DNA of 6,454 nucleotides from Gemmobacter sp. (GTDB taxonomy: Bacteria > Pseudomonadota > Alphaproteobacteria > Rhodobacterales > Rhodobacteraceae): positions 18,135 through 24,588 of the forward strand of contig DOMY01000321.1 of assembly GCA_003509785.1 (NCBI GenBank). Reading direction: 5' to 3'. Below the pieces are notes generated by a model. It was given only the letters and a program-made list of their open reading frames with translations, had not been told where the DNA came from and searched no databases. This document shows positions 1 through 6,240 of this stretch, piece by piece; positions within the stretch are counted from its first letter, which is position 1; each line of letters opens with the position of its first letter. The position numbers and the translations under genes are program-made.

Positions 1-859
1 CAGCCCCAAGGCGGGGCAGGGGATGAACGTGTCGATGGGCGATGCGTTCAATCTGGGCTGGAAGCTGGTCGCGGTTCTGCAGGGGCGCAGCACCCCCGAT
101 CTGCTGCACAGCTATTCCGCCGAACGTCAGGCGGTGGCGCAGGATCTGATCCGCTTTGATCATGAATGGTCCCGCATCATGAGCGAACGCCCCGATACCA
201 CCCCCGCCGCGCAGCAGGCGCAGCCCCGGTTCCAGCAGTATTTCATCCGGCATGGCCGCTATACGGCCGGCATGTCCGTCACCTATCCGCCCTCGGCCCT
301 GACCGGCACGGCAGAGTCGCAGGCGCTGGCCACCGGCTTTCCCATCGGGGCGCGGTTCCATTCGGCGCCGGTGATCCGTCTGGCCGATGCCAAGCCGGTA
401 GAGCTGGGCCATACCATCACCGCCGATGCCCGCTGGCGCCTCTTTGCCTTCTGCCCGGCCGAAAACCCGATGGATCCGGGCGCGGCGCTTCATCGCCTTT
501 GCACGGCGCTTTATGGCGCCGATGGTGGCCTTGTGGCGCGGTTCACGCCAGCGGGGGCGGATGTCGATGCGGTGATCGACCTGCGCGTGATCTTTCAGCA
601 AAACAGCCGTGATCTGGCGCTGGAACATCTGCCCGCCACGCTGCTGCCCGCGCGGGGCAGGCTGGGCCTGCGCGATTATGAAAAGATGTTCTGCGCCGAT
701 CACAGCGGCGGGCGCGATATCTTCGATCTGCGCGGCATTGACCGGGCGCAGGGTTGTCTGGTGGTCGTGCGCCCGGATCAGCATGTGGCCCATGTTCTGC
801 CCTTTGCCGCGCATGACCGGCTGGCCGATTTCCTGGCGGGCATCATGATCGCCGCCTGA
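1..859 (+). CDS. FAD-dependent aromatic hydroxylase (phenol 2-monooxygenase / 3-hydroxybenzoate 4-monooxygenase type), 3' end only
   Basis: The reading frame is already open at the left edge (first whole codon at position 2) and ends at a TGA at 857-859, showing 285 C-terminal residues of a protein usually about 600-640 residues long. The first residues, SPKAGQGMNVSMGDAFNLGW, are the conserved second FAD-binding segment (GD motif) of class A flavoprotein hydroxylases, followed by the usual 'LLHSYSAERQAVAQ' helix. From about visible residue 113 to the end is the thioredoxin-like C-terminal domain typical of phenol hydroxylase and MobA, ending near 'GCLVVVRPDQHVAHVLP'. The N-terminal Rossmann GxGxxG motif lies outside the window. 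The family adds a hydroxyl to a phenolic ring using NAD(P)H and O2. The context of phenylpropanoid/stilbene side-chain cleavage makes a hydroxybenzoate substrate plausible, but the substrate cannot be read from this fragment. It converges on the minus-strand operon. Confidence 0.88.
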   Translation, partial: SPKAGQGMNVSMGDAFNLGWKLVAVLQGRSTPDLLHSYSAERQAVAQDLIRFDHEWSRIMSERPDTTPAAQQAQPRFQQYFIRHGRYTAGMSVTYPPSALTGTAESQALATGFPIGARFHSAPVIRLADAKPVELGHTITADARWRLFAFCPAENPMDPGAALHRLCTALYGADGGLVARFTPAGADVDAVIDLRVIFQQNSRDLALEHLPATLLPARGRLGLRDYEKMFCADHSGGRDIFDLRGIDRAQGCLVVVRPDQHVAHVLPFAAHDRLADFLAGIMIAA

Positions 860-898
860 CGGCGCATCCGCCCGGGCCAAGAAACTGATAACACAGCA

Positions 899-931
899 AA
901 AAGCGGGCCTTCGTCAAGAAGGCCCGCTTTT
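899..931. terminator. Bidirectional intrinsic terminator between convergent transcription units
   Basis: A perfect 14-bp inverted repeat (AAAAGCGGGCCTTC at 899-912 and its exact complement at 918-931) encloses a 5-nt loop, GTCAA. On the plus strand the stem runs into TTTTCTTC; on the minus strand it runs into TTTTTGC. It therefore has the GC-rich stem plus U-run of a factor-independent terminator in both directions. It lies 39 bp past the hydroxylase stop and 18 bp past the minus-strand stop at 950, exactly where two converging transcripts should end. Confidence 0.93.
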
Positions 932-949
932 CTTCATCCGTCAGCAGGT

Positions 950-1873
950 TCAGCGCGCCTGCCCCAGCGGCAGGCTGAGGTTCAGCCAGACCCTTGGCCC
1001 GCCCAGGGTGTTGCGGCTGCGGATATCATCGGTGATGTTCAGATTGACATCGACCATGTTCACCCGGCTGGAAACGCCCAGCCCGAGGCCGATCTGTTCG
1101 GCCCGCCCCCCGGTGCTGCCGCCATAGAAGGCGCCATCGTTGCGGTCATCGCTGATCTGCTTGCGCCAATAGGCCACCGGGCCAAGGCTGAACCCGCCCA
1201 TATCCCGCAGGGCGGTCAGGTTCACCATGATCTCATCCCCCGATTTGTAATCGGTCGTCTCGTTTTCGGTGCTGGTGTACCAGGCGGCATGGGCCGACAG
1301 GTTCCAGCCATCGCGCAGATAGCTGAACCCGACCGAGGGCGAAATCGTCCAGAAATCACCGCCGCCATTGATGCTTTCTGCCGGGTCGAACCGGCTGACC
1401 GGGGCAAAGACGCTGATCCCGGCGCTGGCAAAGATGCCGGGGCTCAGCTGCCATGACAGGCCGATGGGTGATATTTCCACACTGCCTTGGGTGAACCGGC
1501 TGCTGTCGCCCTGCAGCGGTGGCGGGAAGGGGGCGCCGCGGCTCTGATCGTTTGAAATCAGCGGCAGGGTCAGCAGCGCGCGATAGCTGCCGCCCAGAAC
1601 CTGCCATCCCGGCACCCAAAGTAGTTGCAGGGCGGTATCGGCCAGCTTGTTGTCCTGCCCCGCATCCTTGCCCTGCCCGTCGGAAAGCGTGGCATCCCAC
1701 ATCCCGCTGCGGCTGTTGAAATAAAGGCCCGGCGGCGGGTTCGCCCCGGCCGGAAGGCCCATCATATTGCCCGCCGGAACGGCGGTTGGCACCCCCGGCT
1801 CCCGTGCCCAGGCGCCGCTGGCGGCGGACATGGCCAGAAGACATGCGGCAATGCCGCGCAGATGTTTTTTCAT
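950..1873 (-). CDS. Outer-membrane beta-barrel channel protein, 'MetA-pathway of phenol degradation' family
   Basis: The protein has 307 residues. The start is the ATG at 1873, preceded by GGGAGG about 5 nt upstream; the frame also stays open much further upstream, but only across the MFS gene. Residues 1-23 form a clear signal peptide: KK-x-x-x-R at the N-terminus, a hydrophobic core, and AWA before the likely cut at 23/24. The rest has amphipathic beta-strand character with many aromatic and Gly residues, a proline-rich 'NPPPGLYF' near residue 45, 'TTDYKSGDE' near 207-214 and a closing strand 'RVWLNLSLPL' near 294-303. These features match the COG4313 / Phenol_MetA_deg family, found next to aromatic-degradation genes and thought to form a porin-like channel for hydrophobic or aromatic compounds; direct transport evidence for the family is limited. 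It is the last gene of the operon, 53 nt after the MFS gene and just before the terminator. Confidence 0.83.
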   Translation of the reverse strand: MKKHLRGIAACLLAMSAASGAWAREPGVPTAVPAGNMMGLPAGANPPPGLYFNSRSGMWDATLSDGQGKDAGQDNKLADTALQLLWVPGWQVLGGSYRALLTLPLISNDQSRGAPFPPPLQGDSSRFTQGSVEISPIGLSWQLSPGIFASAGISVFAPVSRFDPAESINGGGDFWTISPSVGFSYLRDGWNLSAHAAWYTSTENETTDYKSGDEIMVNLTALRDMGGFSLGPVAYWRKQISDDRNDGAFYGGSTGGRAEQIGLGLGVSSRVNMVDVNLNITDDIRSRNTLGGPRVWLNLSLPLGQAR

Positions 1874-1883
1874 GTTATCCTCC

Positions 1884-1912
1884 CTGTGATGAAAATCTGG
1901 CGCTGTGATGAA
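1884..1912 (-). repeat. Short direct repeat in the MFS/outer-membrane gene gap
   Basis: CTGTGATGAA (plus-strand sense) occurs at 1884-1893 and again at 1903-1912, in register 19 nt apart. Both copies lie inside the 53-nt gap upstream of the outer-membrane gene, the nearer one abutting its ribosome-binding site. It may be a small local duplication, a pair of regulator half-sites on one face of the helix, or chance. Nothing else was seen in this gap. Confidence 0.4.
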
Positions 1913-1926
1913 GAACGGGCGTCGGC

Positions 1927-3072
1927 TCAGGCCGAAACCGGCTGTGCCGTGTCGGGCAGCCGCGACCGGCTGAACCCCCAGGCCGCCACGGCGGCAAGGC
2001 AAAGGGCCACGATGCCAAGCGCGCCATAACCGCTGATCTGCACCAGCATCCCGCCCAGAAGCGGCGCGGTGGCCGATCCGGCCATGACCATGGCGGGGGT
2101 GGCGGCATTGGCCCGGCCCGAAGGCTCGATCCGCGCCAGATGGCCGAAGACGAATGTATGGGTGAACAGCATCACGAATGAAAACAGCATCACCCCGGCC
2201 AGATAGGCGGGATAGCCGGTGCCGCCCACGATGACGCAGGCCACGACGGCCTGCAGGATCGCGCCTGCCACCGCGACAGGGATCGGCGGCAGACGGTGCT
2301 GCAACAGCGCCGCCATCGCGGCGGGCGTGGCCGAAACGAAGCCCGACAGGATCAGGGCGCGCTGCACCAGATCGGGGGCAAAGCCGCGGTCGGCCCCGAT
2401 CCTTTCGGCAAAAGAGAAGATCATTGCCTGTACAAAAGCCATACAAAGAACGCCCATCATGCCATACCAAGTGGCGCGGCTGAAACGCGGGGCCGGGGCG
2501 GCCCGGGCAGCGGCCTGCCGGGGCGGTTGCGGAAACAGGAACAGCGTCACCAAAGCGCCCAGCAGCATGATCCCGCCCAGCAGCAGGAACAGGGTCTGCG
2601 GGCCATGATGCGTGACCAGCGGCGGCAGCACGATGAACAGCGCAATGCCCGAAACCCCCAGCGCCAGCCCGCCCAGGGCAAAGATGCGATGCGGGTTTGC
2701 GGCCCGGGCCATGCTGCCATGCACCATCGACAGTGACATGCCGGTGAACAGCCCGGCCACCAGATGTGGTGCGCTCAGCGCGGCAAAGCCCTGCACCTGG
2801 GCCATCACCAGAAAGCAGCCGCCGCTGATGGCATAGCCCGCAGGCACCAGCCAGCGGACAGGCATCCGGTGAAACAGCGGCGCCAGCAGCAGGCTTGACA
2901 TCACCACCCCGCCCAGAAACAGGGTGACAAGCCCCCCGGCCTGCGCGGGCGCCAGCCCATAGCCCGAAATCAGGATACCCACCCAAAGCGGCAGGGCCGG
3001 CATGTCGATCATCCCGGCCATATGCCCTGTAATCAGGGCCGCCGAGGCGGGTTTTGTCGTCACGTCGCTCAT
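1927..3072 (-). CDS. MFS transporter, probably for an aromatic substrate
   Basis: The protein has 381 residues, the normal size for a 12-helix major facilitator. I chose the ATG at 3072, not the in-frame ATG at 3117, because GGGGAGGAG sits directly upstream of 3072, whereas the 15 extra residues would be hydrophilic and read through that Shine-Dalgarno. Hydrophobic stretches can be placed at roughly 8-35, 44-65, 73-92, 98-118, 130-152, 160-180, then 200-222, 236-256, 263-283, 288-310, 323-345 and 349-367. The Arg/Pro/Ala-rich loop at 181-199 separates the two six-helix halves. The cytoplasmic loop after helix 2 ('FHRMPVRW', 67-74) is only a degenerate form of the family A motif. The substrate is not visible in the sequence; its place between catabolic enzymes and an outer-membrane aromatic channel suggests uptake of the phenolic substrate or its acid. 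Efflux cannot be excluded. Confidence 0.88.
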   Translation of the reverse strand: MSDVTTKPASAALITGHMAGMIDMPALPLWVGILISGYGLAPAQAGGLVTLFLGGVVMSSLLLAPLFHRMPVRWLVPAGYAISGGCFLVMAQVQGFAALSAPHLVAGLFTGMSLSMVHGSMARAANPHRIFALGGLALGVSGIALFIVLPPLVTHHGPQTLFLLLGGIMLLGALVTLFLFPQPPRQAAARAAPAPRFSRATWYGMMGVLCMAFVQAMIFSFAERIGADRGFAPDLVQRALILSGFVSATPAAMAALLQHRLPPIPVAVAGAILQAVVACVIVGGTGYPAYLAGVMLFSFVMLFTHTFVFGHLARIEPSGRANAATPAMVMAGSATAPLLGGMLVQISGYGALGIVALCLAAVAAWGFSRSRLPDTAQPVSA

Positions 3073-3111
3073 GTCTCCTCCCCAGGATAAAGCGTTGTTA
3101 TGATTGGTCTT

Positions 3112-3126
3112 TGGCAATATCTGCCA
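3112..3126. promoter_or_regulatory. Small inverted repeat upstream of the MFS gene, possible operator
   Basis: TGGCA-N5-TGCCA lies 40-54 bp upstream of the MFS start codon, in the widest gap of the operon. Dyads of this shape can be regulator sites, but the 5-bp arms are short and no promoter with both boxes was found next to it. It is reported as a weak candidate only. Confidence 0.25.
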
Positions 3127-3131
3127 GCGGC

Positions 3132-3149
3132 CGCGCCCCCAGGGGCGCG
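3132..3149 (-). other. GC-rich hairpin in the aldehyde dehydrogenase/MFS gap
   Basis: CGCGCCCC (3132-3139) and GGGGCGCG (3142-3149) are exact complements, giving an effective stem of at least 7 bp with a tight loop. It lies 32-49 bp after the aldehyde dehydrogenase stop in transcription order. No U-run follows it on the minus strand, so it is not a standard terminator. It could act as an mRNA 3'-end stabiliser, a processing point or a partial attenuator that lets the enzyme genes be expressed more than the transporter genes; this is inference. Confidence 0.4.
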
Positions 3150-3180
3150 TCCTTCTGCCATGCGCGGGCTGACCTGCGGT

Positions 3181-4638
3181 CTAGCGCTGGATGGTAATCA
3201 GGTGATCGGTCGTGAACTCTTCGATGATCCAGTTACCGTTGAACCGCCCCAGACCGGAGTTCTTTTCACCGCCGAACATGACATGCGGATAGTCGTGAAT
3301 CGTGATGTCGTTGATATGCGTCATCCCCGCCTCGATCCGGCGGGCAAAGGCCAGACCCCGCGCTTCGTTCCGGGTGATGACGGCGCTGGACAGACCATAT
3401 TCCGTGTCATTGGCCATGCGCAGCGCCTCCGCCTCGTCTCGGGCGGCGATCACCGGCGCGACCGGCCCGAAGATTTCGGTCTGGGCGAGCGCCGCATCAT
3501 TCGGCACGCCCGCAAACACATGCGGCGGCACCACGCGGCCCTCGATCCGGCCGCCGACACATTGGCGGAAGCCCGCATCCCGGGCCGCGGCGATCAACCC
3601 GCTGACGCTGCGCAACTGCATGTCATTGCACAGGGGGCCGATCATGGTTTCGGGATGTGCCGGGTCGCCATGGCGCAGACCCCTGACCGCTTCGGAAAAG
3701 GCCGCAAGGAAATCATCATGGATCGCCTCTGCCACGATGATACGGTTCGTGCTCATGCAGATCTGGCCCTGATGGAAAAACCGCCCCGCCACTGCGGCCT
3801 GCACGGCAATATCAAGATCCGCATCCTCCAGCACCACAAGGGGTGCGTTGCCGCCCAGTTCCAACCCCAACCGCTTGATCCGGGTCGCGGCGGCGGCCGT
3901 GCGGGCGATCCTTTGCCCGACGGCGGTTGACCCGGTAAAGCTGATGACGCGGGGCACGGGATGGGCGCAGAAGGCATCGCCGATGGCCGCGCCTGCGCCG
4001 ACCACAACATTCAGCAGGCCGGGCGGCAGCCCCGCCTCTTCATAGATCCGCGCCAGCAGCAAACCCCCCGTCACAGGCGTATCGCTGGCCGGTTTCAGCA
4101 CCACCGCATTGCCAAGCGCCAGCGCGGGCGCGACCGAGCGGTTGGACAGGTGCAGCGGAAAGTTCCACGGGCTGATGACCCCGATCACGCCCACGGGTTT
4201 GCGATAGACCCGCGCCTCCTTGCCGGGGCGATCCACCGGCAGGATGGCGCCGTGCATCAGATAGGGCATACTGGCGGCTTCGGTCATGCCCGCGCGCAGG
4301 GCGCCCAGTTCGGTTTCGGCCTTCATCCGGGTAGAGCCGGATTCGCGGATCAGCCAGCCGATCACCTCGTCGCGGCGGCGGTCCAGGATCTCGCGGGCGC
4401 GATGGAAGATTTCGGCGCGCGTCGCGGGCAGCGACAGCGCCCAGTCCCGCTGTGCCGTCTGGGCTGCGGCAAAGGCGCGATCCAGATCACCGATATCGGC
4501 CTGGGTGATCTCTGTCAGCAGGCTGTCGTCATAGGGGTTGGTGTCGCGCAGCACCGTGCCCGCGTGTCCGTCGGCCCATTGGCCCGCGATGAACTGTCCG
4601 GTGAAACCGGCATAGTCGGCGGCTGGGATGTCTTTCAT
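3181..4638 (-). CDS. NAD(P)-dependent aromatic aldehyde dehydrogenase, vanillin/benzaldehyde dehydrogenase type
   Basis: The protein has 485 residues, full length for the ALDH superfamily, starting at the ATG at 4638 with AGGAGGAGG just upstream. All catalytic landmarks are present in order: 'SPWNFP' with the oxyanion Asn159, 'LKPAS' with cofactor-binding Lys182, 'SFTGSTAVG' (233-241) in the Rossmann region, general base Glu260 in 'LELGG', nucleophile Cys294 in 'GQICMS', and Glu388 in 'TEIFGPV'. The C-terminal 'HVMFGGEKNSGLGRFNGNW' is typical of vanillin, salicylaldehyde and benzaldehyde dehydrogenases. The expected reaction is oxidation of a hydroxylated benzaldehyde to the benzoate with NAD(P)+ in the cytoplasm. 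It begins 46 nt after the oxygenase gene whose product would be such an aldehyde, which strongly supports coupling of the two steps. Vanillin is the textbook substrate, but 4-hydroxy- or 3,5-dihydroxybenzaldehyde fit equally well, so no gene symbol is assigned. Confidence 0.92.
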   Translation of the reverse strand: MKDIPAADYAGFTGQFIAGQWADGHAGTVLRDTNPYDDSLLTEITQADIGDLDRAFAAAQTAQRDWALSLPATRAEIFHRAREILDRRRDEVIGWLIRESGSTRMKAETELGALRAGMTEAASMPYLMHGAILPVDRPGKEARVYRKPVGVIGVISPWNFPLHLSNRSVAPALALGNAVVLKPASDTPVTGGLLLARIYEEAGLPPGLLNVVVGAGAAIGDAFCAHPVPRVISFTGSTAVGQRIARTAAAATRIKRLGLELGGNAPLVVLEDADLDIAVQAAVAGRFFHQGQICMSTNRIIVAEAIHDDFLAAFSEAVRGLRHGDPAHPETMIGPLCNDMQLRSVSGLIAAARDAGFRQCVGGRIEGRVVPPHVFAGVPNDAALAQTEIFGPVAPVIAARDEAEALRMANDTEYGLSSAVITRNEARGLAFARRIEAGMTHINDITIHDYPHVMFGGEKNSGLGRFNGNWIIEEFTTDHLITIQR

Positions 4639-4684
4639 AACCTTTCCTCCTCCTCAGGGTTGGTCTTGCAGGTGCCGCGCCGGT

Positions 4685-6142
4685 TCAGGCGGCGGCGGGA
4701 ACCCAGCTGCCGTGCAGCGACATCCGCAGCCGCACGGGCAGATGCACCACCGCCACCGGGCCTTCGTCCATATGCTGCGCATCGAGGATGACCAGATCGG
4801 TCGTCTGATCCACCAGCCGGTTGGCGAGCGCGATCACCCAGCCCTCGCCCTCGGGGGCATTGGCAGAGCGCGGCACGAAAACCGGCTCCTGAAAGCAGGT
4901 CTGCGCATCTGCGAACCAGGATTTGACCCGCCGGGTGGCGACATCGACATGCGACAGCAGGTTGAAGAACTGGAACGGCGGCGCGCCCAGCCGTTCGGCA
5001 TCAAAGGGGCGCGTCATATCCATGCCGATGACAAAGCCGTGGCGGTATTCATGGCCGGAATAGCGCGGGTCGCATTTGGGAAATTCGCAGGCGAAATCGG
5101 TGATCGGCGCCATGGACAGGGCATTGCCCGGATTGTTCATGTCGAAGGTCCAGCGCATCATGCGCGACGACAGCGTTTCGGGCGGCGGCACGTGGCCGTC
5201 CGATTGCGGGAAGAAGTAGAAGATATTGCCGTCGGTCACCGGCATATCCACGAAGATGCGGCCCCGGCCATCGTCAAAGGCGTTCAGCGTATGCCCTTGA
5301 AAGCCGTTGGGCGCGGTGAACCAGCGCACATCCGTGCCATCACCGTCGCGGGGCAGCACGCCAAAGACCTGTTCCAGCCCCGGTTGCCATTCAAAGTGAT
5401 TGCCGCCCTTGCGGATCCGATCCAGATCGGGGGTCAGCGGCATCAGCGGAAAGATGATGTAGTTCCGCGTCACGGCAAAATCGTGGATCATCGCGGCATA
5501 GGGGCCGCGCAGCCAGATTTCGCGCTGTTTGCGGCCCTGGCTGTCGATTTCGTAATAGACGATGTCGGGCGTGGCTTCGCCCTTGGCCTCGTATCCGAAG
5601 CACAGCATGGCGCCGGTTTCGGGATCGAATTTCGGATGGGCGGTAAAGGTCGGGCTGGTCAGCTGCCCGTCGAAATCGAACAGGCCATGGGTTTCCAGGG
5701 TCACCGGGTCCAGCGCATAGGGCGGGCTGTCTTCCTTCAGCGCCAGCAGGCGGCCATTGTGCTGCACCACATTGGTATTGGCGGTGCCCATATGCACGCC
5801 ATCCGCGCGGGGATCGTTTGTATAGCCATTGCGATAGAGGCCGAACAGCGATTCACGTTCGGCGCGCTGCGCCTTCAGGCGGTCGGTCATCACGTAGCGG
5901 CGCTGAAAATCCACCGCGCCATTGGCAAAGCGGAAGGCGTGAACCGCGCCATCGCCGTTGAAGAAGATGTCATTGCCCCGCATCGGCGGGAATTGCGGGT
6001 CGGGGGCCACCTGAAAGAACGTGCCGTGAATGTCTTCGGGCACCCGGCCTTCAACCTCCAGATCGAAGACGCTGCCTTCGAACCGGGCGGGGCGATAGAG
6101 GGAGCCCGAAAATTCAGGCGTTTTGGGGAAGGGTCGTGTCAC
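4685..6142 (-). CDS. Carotenoid-oxygenase-family alkene-cleaving enzyme (lignostilbene dioxygenase / isoeugenol monooxygenase subgroup)
   Basis: The protein has 485 residues, typical for the family. The start is the GTG at 6142, with GGAGAG 6 nt upstream; the nearby ATG at 6156 is out of frame and stops after five codons. The four Fe(II)-binding histidines are visible: His169 in 'TAHPKFD', His220 in 'MIHDF', His284 in 'QGHTLN' and His477 in 'LHGSW'. The second-shell glutamates are Glu137 ('LKEDSPP'), Glu353 ('CEFP') and Glu419 ('QEPVF'). Tyr103 in 'FGLYRNGYTND' and Lys136 correspond to the pair that binds the substrate 4-hydroxyl in stilbene- and isoeugenol-cleaving members such as NOV1. It therefore probably cleaves the side-chain C=C of a 4-hydroxyphenyl alkene (stilbene, lignostilbene, isoeugenol or 4-vinylguaiacol) with O2, not a carotenoid. 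It has no signal peptide, so it should be cytoplasmic. It is the first gene of the operon and lies next to the predicted TetR operator. Confidence 0.93.
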   Translation of the reverse strand: MTRPFPKTPEFSGSLYRPARFEGSVFDLEVEGRVPEDIHGTFFQVAPDPQFPPMRGNDIFFNGDGAVHAFRFANGAVDFQRRYVMTDRLKAQRAERESLFGLYRNGYTNDPRADGVHMGTANTNVVQHNGRLLALKEDSPPYALDPVTLETHGLFDFDGQLTSPTFTAHPKFDPETGAMLCFGYEAKGEATPDIVYYEIDSQGRKQREIWLRGPYAAMIHDFAVTRNYIIFPLMPLTPDLDRIRKGGNHFEWQPGLEQVFGVLPRDGDGTDVRWFTAPNGFQGHTLNAFDDGRGRIFVDMPVTDGNIFYFFPQSDGHVPPPETLSSRMMRWTFDMNNPGNALSMAPITDFACEFPKCDPRYSGHEYRHGFVIGMDMTRPFDAERLGAPPFQFFNLLSHVDVATRRVKSWFADAQTCFQEPVFVPRSANAPEGEGWVIALANRLVDQTTDLVILDAQHMDEGPVAVVHLPVRLRMSLHGSWVPAAA

Positions 6143-6152
6143 CGCAAACTCT

Positions 6153-6182
6153 CCATAACGATACGACTTGGTTTCGTTATGG
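6153..6182. promoter_or_regulatory. Predicted TetR operator (30-bp inverted repeat)
   Basis: CCATAACGATAC (6153-6164) and GTTTCGTTATGG (6171-6182) are inverted copies matching at 11 of 12 positions around a 6-bp centre, GACTTG. It lies between the divergent oxygenase and tetR genes, the usual place for the site of a locally encoded TetR protein. It covers the predicted operon -10 box (6176-6181), the expected start point near 6169 and the upstream edge of the oxygenase ribosome-binding site, so binding would block initiation. Binding is inferred, not shown. Confidence 0.75.
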
Positions 6183-6203
6183 CACGATTCTGGAATCAGT
6201 CAA
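6176..6203 (-). promoter_or_regulatory. Predicted promoter of the oxygenase-dehydrogenase-transport operon
   Basis: On the minus strand, TTGACT (-35, 6203 to 6198) is followed by a 16-bp spacer and CATAAC (-10, 6181 to 6176). Transcription should begin near 6169, leaving a leader of about 27 nt before the GTG at 6142. The -35 box matches consensus at five of six positions and the -10 box at four of six. The -10 box lies inside the operator, which fits repression by the divergent TetR protein. Confidence 0.55.
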
Positions 6204-6204
6204 G

Positions 6205-6233
6205 TTGACTTTGCGGGGGCCGGAATGGATAAC
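6205..6233 (+). promoter_or_regulatory. Predicted tetR promoter
   Basis: TTGACT (6205-6210), a 17-bp spacer and GATAAC (6228-6233) form a good sigma70-type promoter. The start point predicted from the -10 box is about 6240-6241, essentially the A of the tetR ATG. The operator lies more than 20 bp upstream of this -35 box, so the regulator may not block its own promoter directly. Confidence 0.55.
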
Positions 6234-6240
6234 CGGCGGC

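Noticed and set aside
950..2986. Single 678-codon minus-strand frame that could suggest a fusion protein
   Set aside because: Its upstream part overlaps the MFS gene in another frame and has no family resemblance. A signal peptide and Shine-Dalgarno mark the true start at 1873.
3094..3106. CATAAC resembling one arm of the TetR operator upstream of the MFS gene
   Set aside because: Only about six bases match, there is no inverted partner, and such a short match is expected by chance.
3111..3127. Possible sigma54 promoter (TGGCA...TTGCC on the minus strand) upstream of the MFS gene
   Set aside because: The distance between the GG and GC elements is 2 bp too short for the strict -24/-12 spacing, and no sigma54 activator is seen nearby.
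3048..3158. Short minus-strand frame of about 33 codons, starting near 3158 and overlapping the MFS start
   Set aside because: It has no ribosome-binding site and no recognisable content, and it runs through the GC hairpin and the MFS Shine-Dalgarno; most likely chance.
6139..6156. Five-codon upstream reading frame (ATG GAG AGT TTG CGG TGA) overlapping the oxygenase GTG
   Set aside because: Its ATG has no Shine-Dalgarno of its own. The GGAG within it serves the GTG start, so it is probably fortuitous, although translational coupling cannot be excluded.
4628..6208. Long plus-strand open frame of 526 codons opposite the oxygenase gene
   Set aside because: It is the antisense shadow of a gene with all conserved active-site residues; its translation is Arg/His/Gly/Ala-rich without recognisable domains, as expected from GC-rich antisense frames. 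The plus-strand frames at 3100-3930 and 3961-4791 are rejected for the same reason.
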